Shown here piece after piece: positions 21,304-28,606 of a DNA stretch of 36,411 bases. The DNA lies in assembly GCA_023267755.1 (NCBI GenBank), contig JAHFMR010000007.1, forward strand, positions 1-36,411, in the 5' to 3' direction. The position numbers and the translations under genes are program-made. Below the pieces are notes generated by a model that saw only the letters and a list, made by a program, of their open reading frames with translations, ran no database searches and had not been told where the DNA came from. This stretch comes from a bacterium. Lineage in GTDB: Bacteria > Patescibacteriota > Minisyncoccia > Phycocordibacterales > Phycocordibacteraceae. Numbering within the stretch: the first letter of the stretch is position 1; every line of letters begins with the position of its first letter.

Positions 21304-22203
21304 ATGGCGAACCGACACCTAGCGCGCTCCGTTGTTCTTCAGACTCTATTTGAGTGGGACACCACGCACGTGTCTGACAAAGAGGCAGAGACTATCCTCG
21401 CGCGCAACGTCGCCGAGTTTGGTGGGGATGATGTCGATCAGCCCTTTATGGAGGGACTCCTCAAGGGCGTCCTCGCTAAGAAAGAAGACATCGACCTCGT
21501 GATAGAGAAGGCGGCGCCCGAGTGGCCGCTCGAGCGCATCGCGCCGGTCGACCGCAATATCCTCCGCCTCGGCCTCTTCGAGCTCCTCTTCGCCGATCGC
21601 TCACAGGTGCCGGCCAAGGTCGCTATTAATGAAGCTATCGAGCTCGCCAAGACCTTTGGCGGTGATTCCTCAGGCCGCTTTGTAAATGGCGTCCTCGGCG
21701 CCGTCTACAAGGAGCTCGGCGAGCCGGGTAAGGAGGAGCAAGGGAGTAAGAAACTGAAGCGGGAGGAGCTCCCGCTTGAGAAGATGGGCGGTGCTATCGT
21801 CTACGCCAAGCACGACGGGCAGTACTACCTCGCGCTCGTGCACGACGTCTTCGGTCGGTGGACGCTCTCCAAGGGGCACATCCAGGACGATACTTCGCCC
21901 GAGGAAGGTGTCGCGCGGGTGATTAAGGAGGAACTCGGCCTCACCGCCACGATAGAAGGACAGGTCGGCGAGAATGAATACGTGGCCTCGCACCCGGAAA
22001 AGGGGAAGGTCAGGAAGCACGTGTGGTTCTTCATCGCCACCAGCGACTTCGAGCCGCTCATGCTTAAGAAGAGCGGCGGGCTCGACGATGCTAAGTGGTT
22101 CCGGCTCCAGGACATCATTGACCTTAATTTCTATGATGATATGCTCCCTATCGTCACTGCGGCCGTCCAAAAACTCCTCGACAGTGCGAGCACTCATGCC
22201 TGA
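21304..22203 (+). CDS. nusB: NusB fused to a degenerate Nudix domain
   Basis: Residues 1-138 are NusB, the RNA-binding antitermination factor (MANRHLARSVVLQTLFEWD, ERIAPVDRNILRLGLFELLF, KVAINEAIELAKTFGGDSSGRFVNGVLGAVY). After a charged linker (about 139-158) residues 159-290 are a Nudix domain (GGAIVYAKHDGQYYLALV, GRWTLSKGHI). The Nudix box is imperfect: GHIQDDTSPEEGVARVIKEELGL has T197 where the family has Glu and V206 where the catalytic box has the Glu of RE. E209 and E210 are kept. The frame is continuous; no frameshift or separate start is needed. Its last 8 bases overlap rnc. Confidence 0.88.
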   Translation: MANRHLARSVVLQTLFEWDTTHVSDKEAETILARNVAEFGGDDVDQPFMEGLLKGVLAKKEDIDLVIEKAAPEWPLERIAPVDRNILRLGLFELLFADRSQVPAKVAINEAIELAKTFGGDSSGRFVNGVLGAVYKELGEPGKEEQGSKKLKREELPLEKMGGAIVYAKHDGQYYLALVHDVFGRWTLSKGHIQDDTSPEEGVARVIKEELGLTATIEGQVGENEYVASHPEKGKVRKHVWFFIATSDFEPLMLKKSGGLDDAKWFRLQDIIDLNFYDDMLPIVTAAVQKLLDSASTHA

Positions 22204-22885
22204 TTTTTCCACCTTTGCTTCCAAACTTACTCTCTCTTTCAATACACTCGACCTCCTGGTCGAGGCGCTTACTCATCGCTCCTATCTGAACGAGCATCGC
22301 GAGTACGCGGGGAGCCACAACGAGCGACTCGAGTTCCTCGGCGACGCGGTCCTCGAGCTCGCGGTGACTGACTTTCTCTATAAAAAATTCCCCGCCAAGC
22401 CGGAGGGTGAGCTCACCAGCTACCGCGCTGCGCTTGTAAACACCGTCTCGCTCGCCGAGAGCTCGCAGGCGCTCGGGGTCAATGAATATCTCCTCCTCTC
22501 CAAGGGCGAGGCCAAGGACACCGGTCGCGCGCGCGAGGTAATCCTCGCGGATGCGTTCGAGGCTATTATCGGAGCTATTTATCTCGATCAGGGATACGCG
22601 GCTGCCGAAGCGTTTATCGCGAAGAGTCTCTACGGCAAGATCGATAGTGTTATCGAGAAGCGTTCTTATCAGGACGCCAAGAGTCGCTTTCAAGAAGCTG
22701 CCCAAGAGAAGCGCGGCACCACTCCCTCCTATGAGACGCTTTCTGAAGTCGGCCCCGATCACGCAAAGGTGTTTACCGTGGGCGTCTTTATCGGCGATAA
22801 GGAAATCTCCCGTGGAGAAGGGCAGTCTAAGCAGGAGGCCGAGCAGTCAGCGGCGCAAACAGGGCTTGATAAGATGAGGTGGTAG
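22196..22885 (+). CDS. rnc: ribonuclease III
   Basis: RNase III cuts double-stranded RNA, including rRNA precursors. The 229-residue product has the signature HNERLEFLGDAVLEL (41-55), the second metal site ILADAFEAIIGAIYLDQG (116-133, catalytic E122) and a C-terminal dsRNA-binding domain (about 155-229, ending EGQSKQEAEQSAAQTGLDKM). The ORF-track start at 21974 is a run-in through the nusB frame. ATG 22196 gives the right N terminus and overlaps the nusB stop by 8 bases, indicating translational coupling. Confidence 0.95.
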   Translation: MPDFSTFASKLTLSFNTLDLLVEALTHRSYLNEHREYAGSHNERLEFLGDAVLELAVTDFLYKKFPAKPEGELTSYRAALVNTVSLAESSQALGVNEYLLLSKGEAKDTGRAREVILADAFEAIIGAIYLDQGYAAAEAFIAKSLYGKIDSVIEKRSYQDAKSRFQEAAQEKRGTTPSYETLSEVGPDHAKVFTVGVFIGDKEISRGEGQSKQEAEQSAAQTGLDKMRW

Positions 22886-22898
22886 CGCCTTTACGCGC

Positions 22899-22904
22899 TA
22901 TACT
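22899..22904 (+). promoter_or_regulatory. -10 box of smc (TATACT)
   Basis: CGC-TATACT ends 7 bases before the smc ATG, so transcription would begin on or next to the start codon. Confidence 0.5.
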
Positions 22905-22911
22905 TTAAGAA

Positions 22912-25113
22912 ATGCTGAAGCGACTGGAGATCGTCGGGTTTAAATCATTTGCCAAGAAGACCATCTTGGATTTTTCTAATTCGACCACGGCAGTGGTGGG
23001 ACCAAACGGCTCGGGTAAGAGTAATGTCGCCGAAGCATTCCGCTTCGCGCTTGGCGAACAATCGATGAAGAGTATGCGCGGCAAGCGCGCCGAAGATCTC
23101 ATCTTCAACGGCTCGCACACGGCCCCGCGCGCCAATCGTGCCGCAGTGGTTATCGTCTTCGACAATAGCCGTCGTCAGTTCAAGATTGACTTCGACGAAG
23201 TCGCGATTGAGCGCGTGGTGCACCGCGACGGGACGAGCGAATACTCGATAAACGGCTCCCACGTCCGTTTGCGCGATATCAACGAGCTCCTCGCTGGTGC
23301 GAATATCGGCGAGACGGGACACCACATTATCTCCCAGGGAGAGGCCGACCGGATCCTGCTCGCCTCGGCGCGTGAACGCCGTGCGATGCTCGAGGACGCC
23401 CTCGGGCTCAAGCTGTACGAGTTTAAGAAGCAGGAGGCCGAGCGTAAGCTCGAGAAGACCGAGGATAATATCGGACAGATTAATTCGCTCCGACGCGAGC
23501 TCGCACCGCACCTGCGCTTCCTCGAGGGACAGGTTAAGAAGCTGGAGCGCGCTGACGCGCTCAAGAGCGATCTCACTGGCCTCGCCCAGACCTACTTCGC
23601 GATAGAAGACCTCTACCTCGCTCAAGAAAAGAAGAAGGCGGTCGCTGATAAGCGCGACGCTGCAGAGCGGCTTGCGGTGGTGAGTGCCGAGCTCGATAGA
23701 ATTGCCGATCCTAAGCTCGCCGATCGCGAGACGATAGAGCGCACCGAGGCACTGCGTAAGGCGGAGAAGGAGGTGTCCGAGCTCTCAGCTGCACGTGCGA
23801 CGCTCTCGCGTGAGACGGGACGTGTGGAGGGAGCCTTAAGTGAGGTGAAGCGTCGCGCGACCGCTATCGCGCGCGAGCCCTACGCCAAGGTCCCGCGTGA
23901 AGAGCTCGAGGCGCTCCACCAAGAGGTAGAGAAGCAGGTCGATCAAGCGGGTACGACAACCGAGAGTATGCGCGCCGCGCTTGGCGCGATACGTTCGGCG
24001 ATTAAGTTCTTCTTCACCCGCTACGGCGCGCTCCGAAGCGACGTCTTCACTGAGGAGGAGGAGTCAGCACTCTCACTCGAGAAGGAGAGTGTCGCGCTCG
24101 CCGAGCGCTACGCTACCACTGCTGCCGCGCTTGAGAAGGCCGAGTCCGCCCGCGCCCGCGCCCGCGAGGCGATGGTCGCGCTTGAAGAGACTGGTCGCGA
24201 GATCCGCCGCCGCATTCTCGACGCTGCCCAGCTGAAGGCGCACGAAGAGGGCGAGATAGCGCGCGCCGAGGCGCGCGACTATGAGCTCACCCTGCTGGCC
24301 GAGACGCTCGACCGCGACAAGACAGAGGTGCTCGCGCTCGTGGGCTCTGCCGCGCTCTCGTATGCGCCGCTTACCGAGTTGCCCCCCGAGGAACGTCGCA
24401 TACAAGAGGGTCGCCATCACACGCTCGAGCGCACCAAGATCCGCCTCGAGGAAGCGGGCGGCACCGGCGAAGAGACACGACAAGAGCATAAGGAGGTCTC
24501 CGAGCGCGAAGCGTTCCTCGCACGCGAACTCGACGATCTCGCCAAGTCGGCAGCAGGACTGCGCGCCCTTATCAACGATCTCGACACTGAGCTCGCGAAG
24601 CACTTCTCCGACGGGCTTGCCAAGGTGAACGCCTCGTTCGGCGAATACTTCGGGCTGATGTTCGGCGGCGGCGGCGCGCGACTGGCGCTCGAGGAGCCTG
24701 AAGTCGAGACAGACGATCTCGAAGAATCCTTTGATGAGGGACCGCGAGAGAAGGAGCGCGCGGGTATCGAGATTGTCGTCAATCTACCCAAGAAGAAAGT
24801 GCGCTCACTGATGCAGCTCTCCGGCGGCGAGCGCGCGCTCACCTCTATCGCACTCATCTTCGCGATGAGCCAGGTGAATCCGCCGCCGTTCCTTATTCTC
24901 GACGAGACCGACGCGGCGCTCGATGAGGCCAACAGCCGCCGCTATGGCGATATGATCGAGAATCTCGCGCAGAAGTCGCAGCTTATCGTGATTACTCACA
25001 ACCGCGAGACGATGAGCCGCACCAGCATCCTCTATGGCGTCACGATGGGCTCCGACGGCGTCTCCAAACTCCTTTCCGTCAAATTCGACGAAGCCGTCGC
25101 CGTGGCGAAATAA
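22912..25113 (+). CDS. smc: short SMC-like ATPase without a recognisable hinge
   Basis: The heads are those of bacterial SMC: N-terminal LKRLEIVGFKSFAKKTILDF, Walker A GPNGSGKSN (30-38), ISQGEADRILLASARERR (about 140); C-terminal signature LSGGERALTSIALIFA (636 onward), Walker B FLILDETDAALDEAN (660-674) and an ITHNRETM histidine loop. The protein is 733 residues instead of about 1180. The middle is charged coiled coil broken by a short region around residues 345-385 (AALGAIRSAIKFFFTRYGALRS), but no roughly 150-residue glycine-rich hinge is seen. It also has no cysteines, so no Rad50 zinc hook. It follows rnc, as in many bacteria. Confidence 0.85.
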   Translation: MLKRLEIVGFKSFAKKTILDFSNSTTAVVGPNGSGKSNVAEAFRFALGEQSMKSMRGKRAEDLIFNGSHTAPRANRAAVVIVFDNSRRQFKIDFDEVAIERVVHRDGTSEYSINGSHVRLRDINELLAGANIGETGHHIISQGEADRILLASARERRAMLEDALGLKLYEFKKQEAERKLEKTEDNIGQINSLRRELAPHLRFLEGQVKKLERADALKSDLTGLAQTYFAIEDLYLAQEKKKAVADKRDAAERLAVVSAELDRIADPKLADRETIERTEALRKAEKEVSELSAARATLSRETGRVEGALSEVKRRATAIAREPYAKVPREELEALHQEVEKQVDQAGTTTESMRAALGAIRSAIKFFFTRYGALRSDVFTEEEESALSLEKESVALAERYATTAAALEKAESARARAREAMVALEETGREIRRRILDAAQLKAHEEGEIARAEARDYELTLLAETLDRDKTEVLALVGSAALSYAPLTELPPEERRIQEGRHHTLERTKIRLEEAGGTGEETRQEHKEVSEREAFLARELDDLAKSAAGLRALINDLDTELAKHFSDGLAKVNASFGEYFGLMFGGGGARLALEEPEVETDDLEESFDEGPREKERAGIEIVVNLPKKKVRSLMQLSGGERALTSIALIFAMSQVNPPPFLILDETDAALDEANSRRYGDMIENLAQKSQLIVITHNRETMSRTSILYGVTMGSDGVSKLLSVKFDEAVAVAK

Positions 25114-25118
25114 AGGAG

Positions 25119-25124
25119 TATAAT
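25119..25124 (+). promoter_or_regulatory. -10 box of gene 25149 (TATAAT)
   Basis: A consensus TATAAT directly after the smc stop, 24 bases before the ATG. Confidence 0.5.
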
Positions 25125-25148
25125 CACAGAGCAACTAATCACTTAACT

Positions 25149-25616
25149 ATGTCTATAGAAAATATTTCAGGGAAGGATCGCATTCAGGATCCAGAGGAAG
25201 CGCACGAAAAGGCCAATATGCTCGCTTCTTACTTTGAGGACAGTGAAAAACCGACAGCCGAAGATTATGACGAAGCTCTGCGTCAATTAGAAATATTGGA
25301 GAAGGCTGTGAATGAAGAATCAGTTCCAGATGCAGCGGACAAAGCACTTCGGACATTTTTCGCTGGAGCCGGTGTCGTCGTTAATAAAGTACCGAGATTG
25401 TTGGTGGCGGCCGCGCTACACGTCCTTCCGTATCCGAAGTCTCTTAAAGACAGAACAAGAGAAGTTTTGGGTGGTGGAGTTATCGAGCAACTAAAAAATA
25501 CAAAAGGAGAATATAAAGACGCGAGAGTTCTTCTCCGAACCGCTCGTGAAGAATTGGAGCAGTGGAAAGCGGAAGCAGAAGGGCTCGCTAAGAAACAATT
25601 AGGGCAGAAGCCCTAG
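25149..25616 (+). CDS. helical protein of unknown function
   Basis: The 155-residue protein is acidic at the N terminus (DRIQDPEEAHEKANMLASYF), has a more hydrophobic middle (about 70-95: FFAGAGVVVNKVPRLLVAAALHVL) and ends in a charged helix. The middle may touch a membrane but is short for a typical transmembrane span. I recognise no family. It is more AT-rich than smc and rnr. Its stop codon TAG overlaps the rnr TAG on the other strand within the palindrome CTAG, so the two genes end tail to tail with 4 shared bases. Confidence 0.6.
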   Translation: MSIENISGKDRIQDPEEAHEKANMLASYFEDSEKPTAEDYDEALRQLEILEKAVNEESVPDAADKALRTFFAGAGVVVNKVPRLLVAAALHVLPYPKSLKDRTREVLGGGVIEQLKNTKGEYKDARVLLRTAREELEQWKAEAEGLAKKQLGQKP

Positions 25617-27586
25617 TTTAGCGGCACAAAATCCAATTCTTTTTCTGCCACACGAGCGGCGGTGAGGCGGACGCGGATGGGGTCGCCGAGTTGGTAGGCC
25701 TTGTGGGTGCGCTTACCGAGGAGACGGTAGTGTTTCTCGTCGTATTCAAAATAGTCGCCTGCCCCGAGTCCGTTCGAGGGGTTGCCGATAGTGCGGACGT
25801 TAATCATCCCATCGGCGTGAGTCGTCTGCTCCTCGACATAGAGGCCGCGCTCGGTGACGCCCGAGATGACTGCATCAAACTCTTCACCGACCTTATCGAC
25901 GAGGAACTCTACCTGCTTCATCTTGATAGAGTCGCGCTCGGCGTCGGCGGCACCGACCTCGCGCTCGGAGGCGTGGACTGCGAGCCGGTCGAACTCCTGC
26001 ATCTCCTGCGGGGTAATCGGATCGCCGCCCGCGTGTGCCTTGACCAAGCGATGGATGACCAAGTCAGGATAGCGGCGTATCGGCGAGGTGAAGTGGGTGT
26101 AGAACTCAAAGGCGAGACCAAAGTGGCCGATATTGCGCGTGGTGTAGACCGCTTTGCTCATCGAGCGGAGCGCCGCAGTCTTGACCAAATATTCTTCGGG
26201 CTTACCCTTCACCGCTTCAAGTAATTTATTTAATTCTGCACCGGTCACCTTACCCGCGCCGGAGGTCTGGAGATGGTAGCCCATAACGCGAAGCAAGTTT
26301 GCGAGATTCTCGATGCGGTCGGTGTCGGGCTCGTCGTGAACGCGATAGAGCGAGGAGAAGTGCGGGCCGCCATTGCTGGTGAGCTTGGCGAGATTCTTGG
26401 CCACCGCTTCGTTGGCGAGGAGCATAAAGTCCTCGATCATCAGGTTCGTGTCCTTACGCTCTTTGAGGCGAATAGCGACCGGTTTGCCCTCGGCGTCGAG
26501 CTCCACCTTGACCTCGGCGGTGTCAAACTCGATAGCGCCCTTAGCCTGACGGCGCGCGCGGATCTTTTTTGAAAGCTTGAGAAGTGTAGAAAGTTCTTCG
26601 TGCAAGTCGCCCGCACCCTCATCGAGCACCTCTTGGGCATTTTCATAGGTAAAGCGCTTGTCAGAGTGGATGACCGTCTCGCCGAACCATTCACTGATGA
26701 TGTTCGCCTCGCTGTCGAGCGTGAAGACGGCAGAGACCGCAAGACGGTCCTGATCGGGATTTAGTGAACAAAGATCGGTGGAGAGGATATGCGGGAGCAT
26801 CGGTATCGTGCGGTCGACCAGGTAGACGCTCGTGGCGCGCTCACGCGCCTCCTTGTCGAGCTCGTTGCCCGGACGGACGAAGAACGAGACGTCGGCGATA
26901 TGGACGCCCACCTCGATATTCCCATCAGGAAGTTTCTGCACTGAAAGCGCGTCGTCGAAGTCCTTGGCGTCGAAGGGGTCGATAGTGCAAGTTGGCGCAC
27001 TGCGGAAGTCCTTACGCTTCGGATTCTTGGCTTCTGCTGCGAGTATCTCCCGACCATTTTTCTCGAGTGCTTCAGCCTCGGCGACAACGCCAGGAGGGAA
27101 GTCGCTTGAGAACCCTTGGCCGAGCGCGAGTGCGCGCATCTCCACGTCGTGGACGCCAACGGGACCGATGACCTCCTCGACTTCGCCGAGCGGGTACTCC
27201 TTGTCGGCATCCCAGCTCACAAGACGCACTACCACTTTATAGCCAAGCGGCGCCTCACCGCGGTCGAGGATAACGAGCGGCACATACATCTTTTTATAAT
27301 CCGGCCGGAGGAAGGTGAGCCCCGCCTCCTCGATAAGCGTGCCGACGAAGGTCTCTCGCGCGCGCGCGACGATCTCGACCACTCGGCCCGCCGCTCTTGG
27401 CGGCATCATCCCTCGCGGGTCGGTGTATGTGCCGGCCAGCTCCACCTTGACGATATCTCCCGCGAGCGCGTGGTTGGCCCACTCCGCCGGGATAATCAAG
27501 TCCTCATCACGGCCCTCGATAGGGAAAAAGCCGATGCCCTTGCGTGTCATCGTTATAGGCCCTTCGAACATCTCTAGAGACGACAT
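25613..27586 (-). CDS. rnr: ribonuclease R / RNase II-family exoribonuclease
   Basis: A 3'-to-5' exoribonuclease of 657 residues. Cold-shock-like domains come first (MTRKGIGFFPIEGRDEDLIIPAEWANHALAGD). The RNB domain has the metal site TIDPFDAKDFDDALSV, then VGVHIADVSFFVRPG, LPHILSTDLCSLNPDQDRLAVS and YTHFTSPIRRYPDLVIHR. A C-terminal S1 domain (GEEFDAVISGVTERGLYVEEQ) ends the protein. The track starts at GTG 27595; I prefer ATG 27586 because TGCTACAGT overlaps the GTG and ends 7 bases before ATG 27586. Later ATGs at the MFEG and MTRKG positions are also possible. Confidence 0.95.
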   Translation of the reverse strand: MSSLEMFEGPITMTRKGIGFFPIEGRDEDLIIPAEWANHALAGDIVKVELAGTYTDPRGMMPPRAAGRVVEIVARARETFVGTLIEEAGLTFLRPDYKKMYVPLVILDRGEAPLGYKVVVRLVSWDADKEYPLGEVEEVIGPVGVHDVEMRALALGQGFSSDFPPGVVAEAEALEKNGREILAAEAKNPKRKDFRSAPTCTIDPFDAKDFDDALSVQKLPDGNIEVGVHIADVSFFVRPGNELDKEARERATSVYLVDRTIPMLPHILSTDLCSLNPDQDRLAVSAVFTLDSEANIISEWFGETVIHSDKRFTYENAQEVLDEGAGDLHEELSTLLKLSKKIRARRQAKGAIEFDTAEVKVELDAEGKPVAIRLKERKDTNLMIEDFMLLANEAVAKNLAKLTSNGGPHFSSLYRVHDEPDTDRIENLANLLRVMGYHLQTSGAGKVTGAELNKLLEAVKGKPEEYLVKTAALRSMSKAVYTTRNIGHFGLAFEFYTHFTSPIRRYPDLVIHRLVKAHAGGDPITPQEMQEFDRLAVHASEREVGAADAERDSIKMKQVEFLVDKVGEEFDAVISGVTERGLYVEEQTTHADGMINVRTIGNPSNGLGAGDYFEYDEKHYRLLGKRTHKAYQLGDPIRVRLTAARVAEKELDFVPLN

Positions 27587-27593
27587 TTCCCTC

Positions 27594-27602
27594 ACTGTAG
27601 CA
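27594..27602 (-). promoter_or_regulatory. extended -10 box of rnr (TGCTACAGT)
   Basis: TG-C-TACAGT on the minus strand ends 7 bases before ATG 27586. Its last bases overlap the GTG start given in the ORF track. Confidence 0.5.
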
Positions 27603-27617
27603 GGACTGTCCGGTAGA

Positions 27618-27626
27618 TGCTATAGT
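27618..27626 (+). promoter_or_regulatory. extended -10 box of the candidate small RNA (TGCTATAGT)
   Basis: TG-C-TATAGT has the local consensus. It points at two hairpins with no ORF, 10 bases from the rnr box on the other strand. Confidence 0.55.
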
Positions 27627-27631
27627 CCCAA

Positions 27632-27705
27632 CACCGCTTCACCTCCCTGAGCGGTGTTGCACTTGCGGCTCGTGGGATCCCTCTTTTCTCACGAGCCGCT
27701 TTTTT
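27632..27705 (+). ncRNA. candidate small RNA or transcription attenuator before rpsP
   Basis: A transcript from the TGCTATAGT box would begin about 27632. It contains a first stem AACACCGCT/AGCGGTGTT (27630-27658; the very first bases may be lost depending on the start point) and a strong second stem GCGGCTCGTG/CACGAGCCGC (27665-27699) followed by six Ts. That makes an RNA of about 72 bases with no reading frame. rpsP has its own -10 after the terminator, so the RNA may be free-standing. No known RNA family is recognised. Confidence 0.5.
27665..27705 (+). terminator. intrinsic terminator upstream of rpsP
   Basis: A perfect 10-bp stem GCGGCTCGTG/CACGAGCCGC with a 15-base loop and TTTTTT. No plus-strand protein gene ends before it, so it must serve the small RNA or an attenuation event. 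Confidence 0.85.
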
Positions 27706-27731
27706 ATTGGTTTGCGATTTTATAACGAGTC

Positions 27732-27740
27732 TGGTATTGT
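27732..27740 (+). promoter_or_regulatory. extended -10 box of rpsP (TGGTATTGT)
   Basis: TG-G-TATTGT ends 10 bases before ATG 27751, downstream of the terminator. A leader of about 3-4 bases is predicted. Confidence 0.45.
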
Positions 27741-27750
27741 CCCTTTACAT

Positions 27751-28266
27751 ATGTTGATGATTCGATTCCAGCGCGTCGGCCGGACTAATGATCCGGCGTT
27801 TCGCATTGTCGTCCTCGAGAAGGAGCGCGCCGCCAAGGCGGGCAACGTCGTCGAACTCCTCGGTACCTACAACCCGAAGAGCAAAGCGCTCACGCTGAAC
27901 GAGGAGCAGGTCAAGTACTGGATCAGCAAGGGCGCCCAGCCGACCGATTCGATGCATAACCTCTTGGTGAACAAGGGAGTGATAGAGGGGAAGAAGGTGA
28001 ATGTGCTCCCGAAGAAGACGCCGCAGAAGAATGAGGCGAAGATTGCCGAGGAAGCAGCAGCCGCTGCAGCCGTTGTCGCAGCAAAGGCCGCTGCCGAAGC
28101 AGCCGCTAAGGAAGAAGCAGCTGCAGCCGCCGTTGTCGAGGCTCCGACCGAGGCCGAGGTAGCCGCCGAGGCAGAACCAGCTCCGGCAGAAGAGACGCCG
28201 GTCGTCGTTGATGTTGTCGCCGAGACACCTGCAGCAGAAGTGCCGGAAGAAGCTCCGGCCGCTTAA
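27751..28266 (+). CDS. rpsP: 30S ribosomal protein S16 with an Ala/Glu-rich extension
   Basis: The first 85 residues are S16 (bS16): MLMIRFQRVGRTNDPAFRIVVLEKERAAKAGNVVELLGTYNP, then a KYWISKGAQPTDSMHNLL segment. The remaining 85 or so residues are low-complexity Ala, Glu, Val and Pro (EEAAAAAAVVAAKAAAEAAAKEEA...), giving 171 residues instead of about 85. The tail is probably helical then disordered and is exposed on the ribosome. Start ATG 27751 (or 27757, MIRF) replaces the track start at 27712. A KH gene and trmD follow, the usual rpsP-khpA-(rimM)-trmD order, here without rimM. Confidence 0.93.
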   Translation: MLMIRFQRVGRTNDPAFRIVVLEKERAAKAGNVVELLGTYNPKSKALTLNEEQVKYWISKGAQPTDSMHNLLVNKGVIEGKKVNVLPKKTPQKNEAKIAEEAAAAAAVVAAKAAAEAAAKEEAAAAAVVEAPTEAEVAAEAEPAPAEETPVVVDVVAETPAAEVPEEAPAA

Positions 28267-28303
28267 ATCAACCCGCCCGTAGGCGGCGTAACATATCCCT
28301 ACT

Positions 28304-28606
28304 ATGGAACCAGACCAAGCATTTCTCGAATACGCGGTGAAGGCGCTCGTCGATCACCCCGAGGCAGTCGAGACGACCCGCACCATCGATCAGATGGGTG
28401 TCCTCCTCACGCTCACTGTCCACCCCGAGGATATGGGAAAGATTATCGGTAAGAGCGGCAAGACCGCCGAGGCGCTGCGCATCCTCCTGCGCGTTGTGGG
28501 GATGAAGGGGAATGCTCGTGTGAATCTCAAGATTAACGAGCCGGTGGGCGGGACACGCTCTCCCGAGATGAAGTCAGTCGACCAAGTTGTCGACTCGCTC
28601 GAGTGA
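28304..28606 (+). CDS. khpA: KH-domain RNA-binding protein (KhpA/YlqC type)
   Basis: The 100-residue protein is one KH domain: VHPEDMGKIIGKSGKTAEALRILLRVV contains the GxxG loop as GKSG. KhpA proteins bind RNA, often with KhpB, and affect ribosome biogenesis and cell division genes. It is somewhat longer than typical (about 75-80), with an N-terminal helix and a PVGGTRSPEMKSVDQVVDSLE tail. It sits between rpsP and trmD. Its TGA shares one base with the trmD ATG (TGATG), so translation is coupled. Confidence 0.9.
   Translation: MEPDQAFLEYAVKALVDHPEAVETTRTIDQMGVLLTLTVHPEDMGKIIGKSGKTAEALRILLRVVGMKGNARVNLKINEPVGGTRSPEMKSVDQVVDSLE

Noticed and set aside
21304-22203. NusB-Nudix as a frameshift or two separate genes
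   Set aside because: The frame is continuous through a charged linker and there is no stop, SD or -10 between the domains.
21974-22885. Long form of rnc (303 residues)
   Set aside because: The first 74 residues are an out-of-frame reading of nusB; RNase III begins at ATG 22196.
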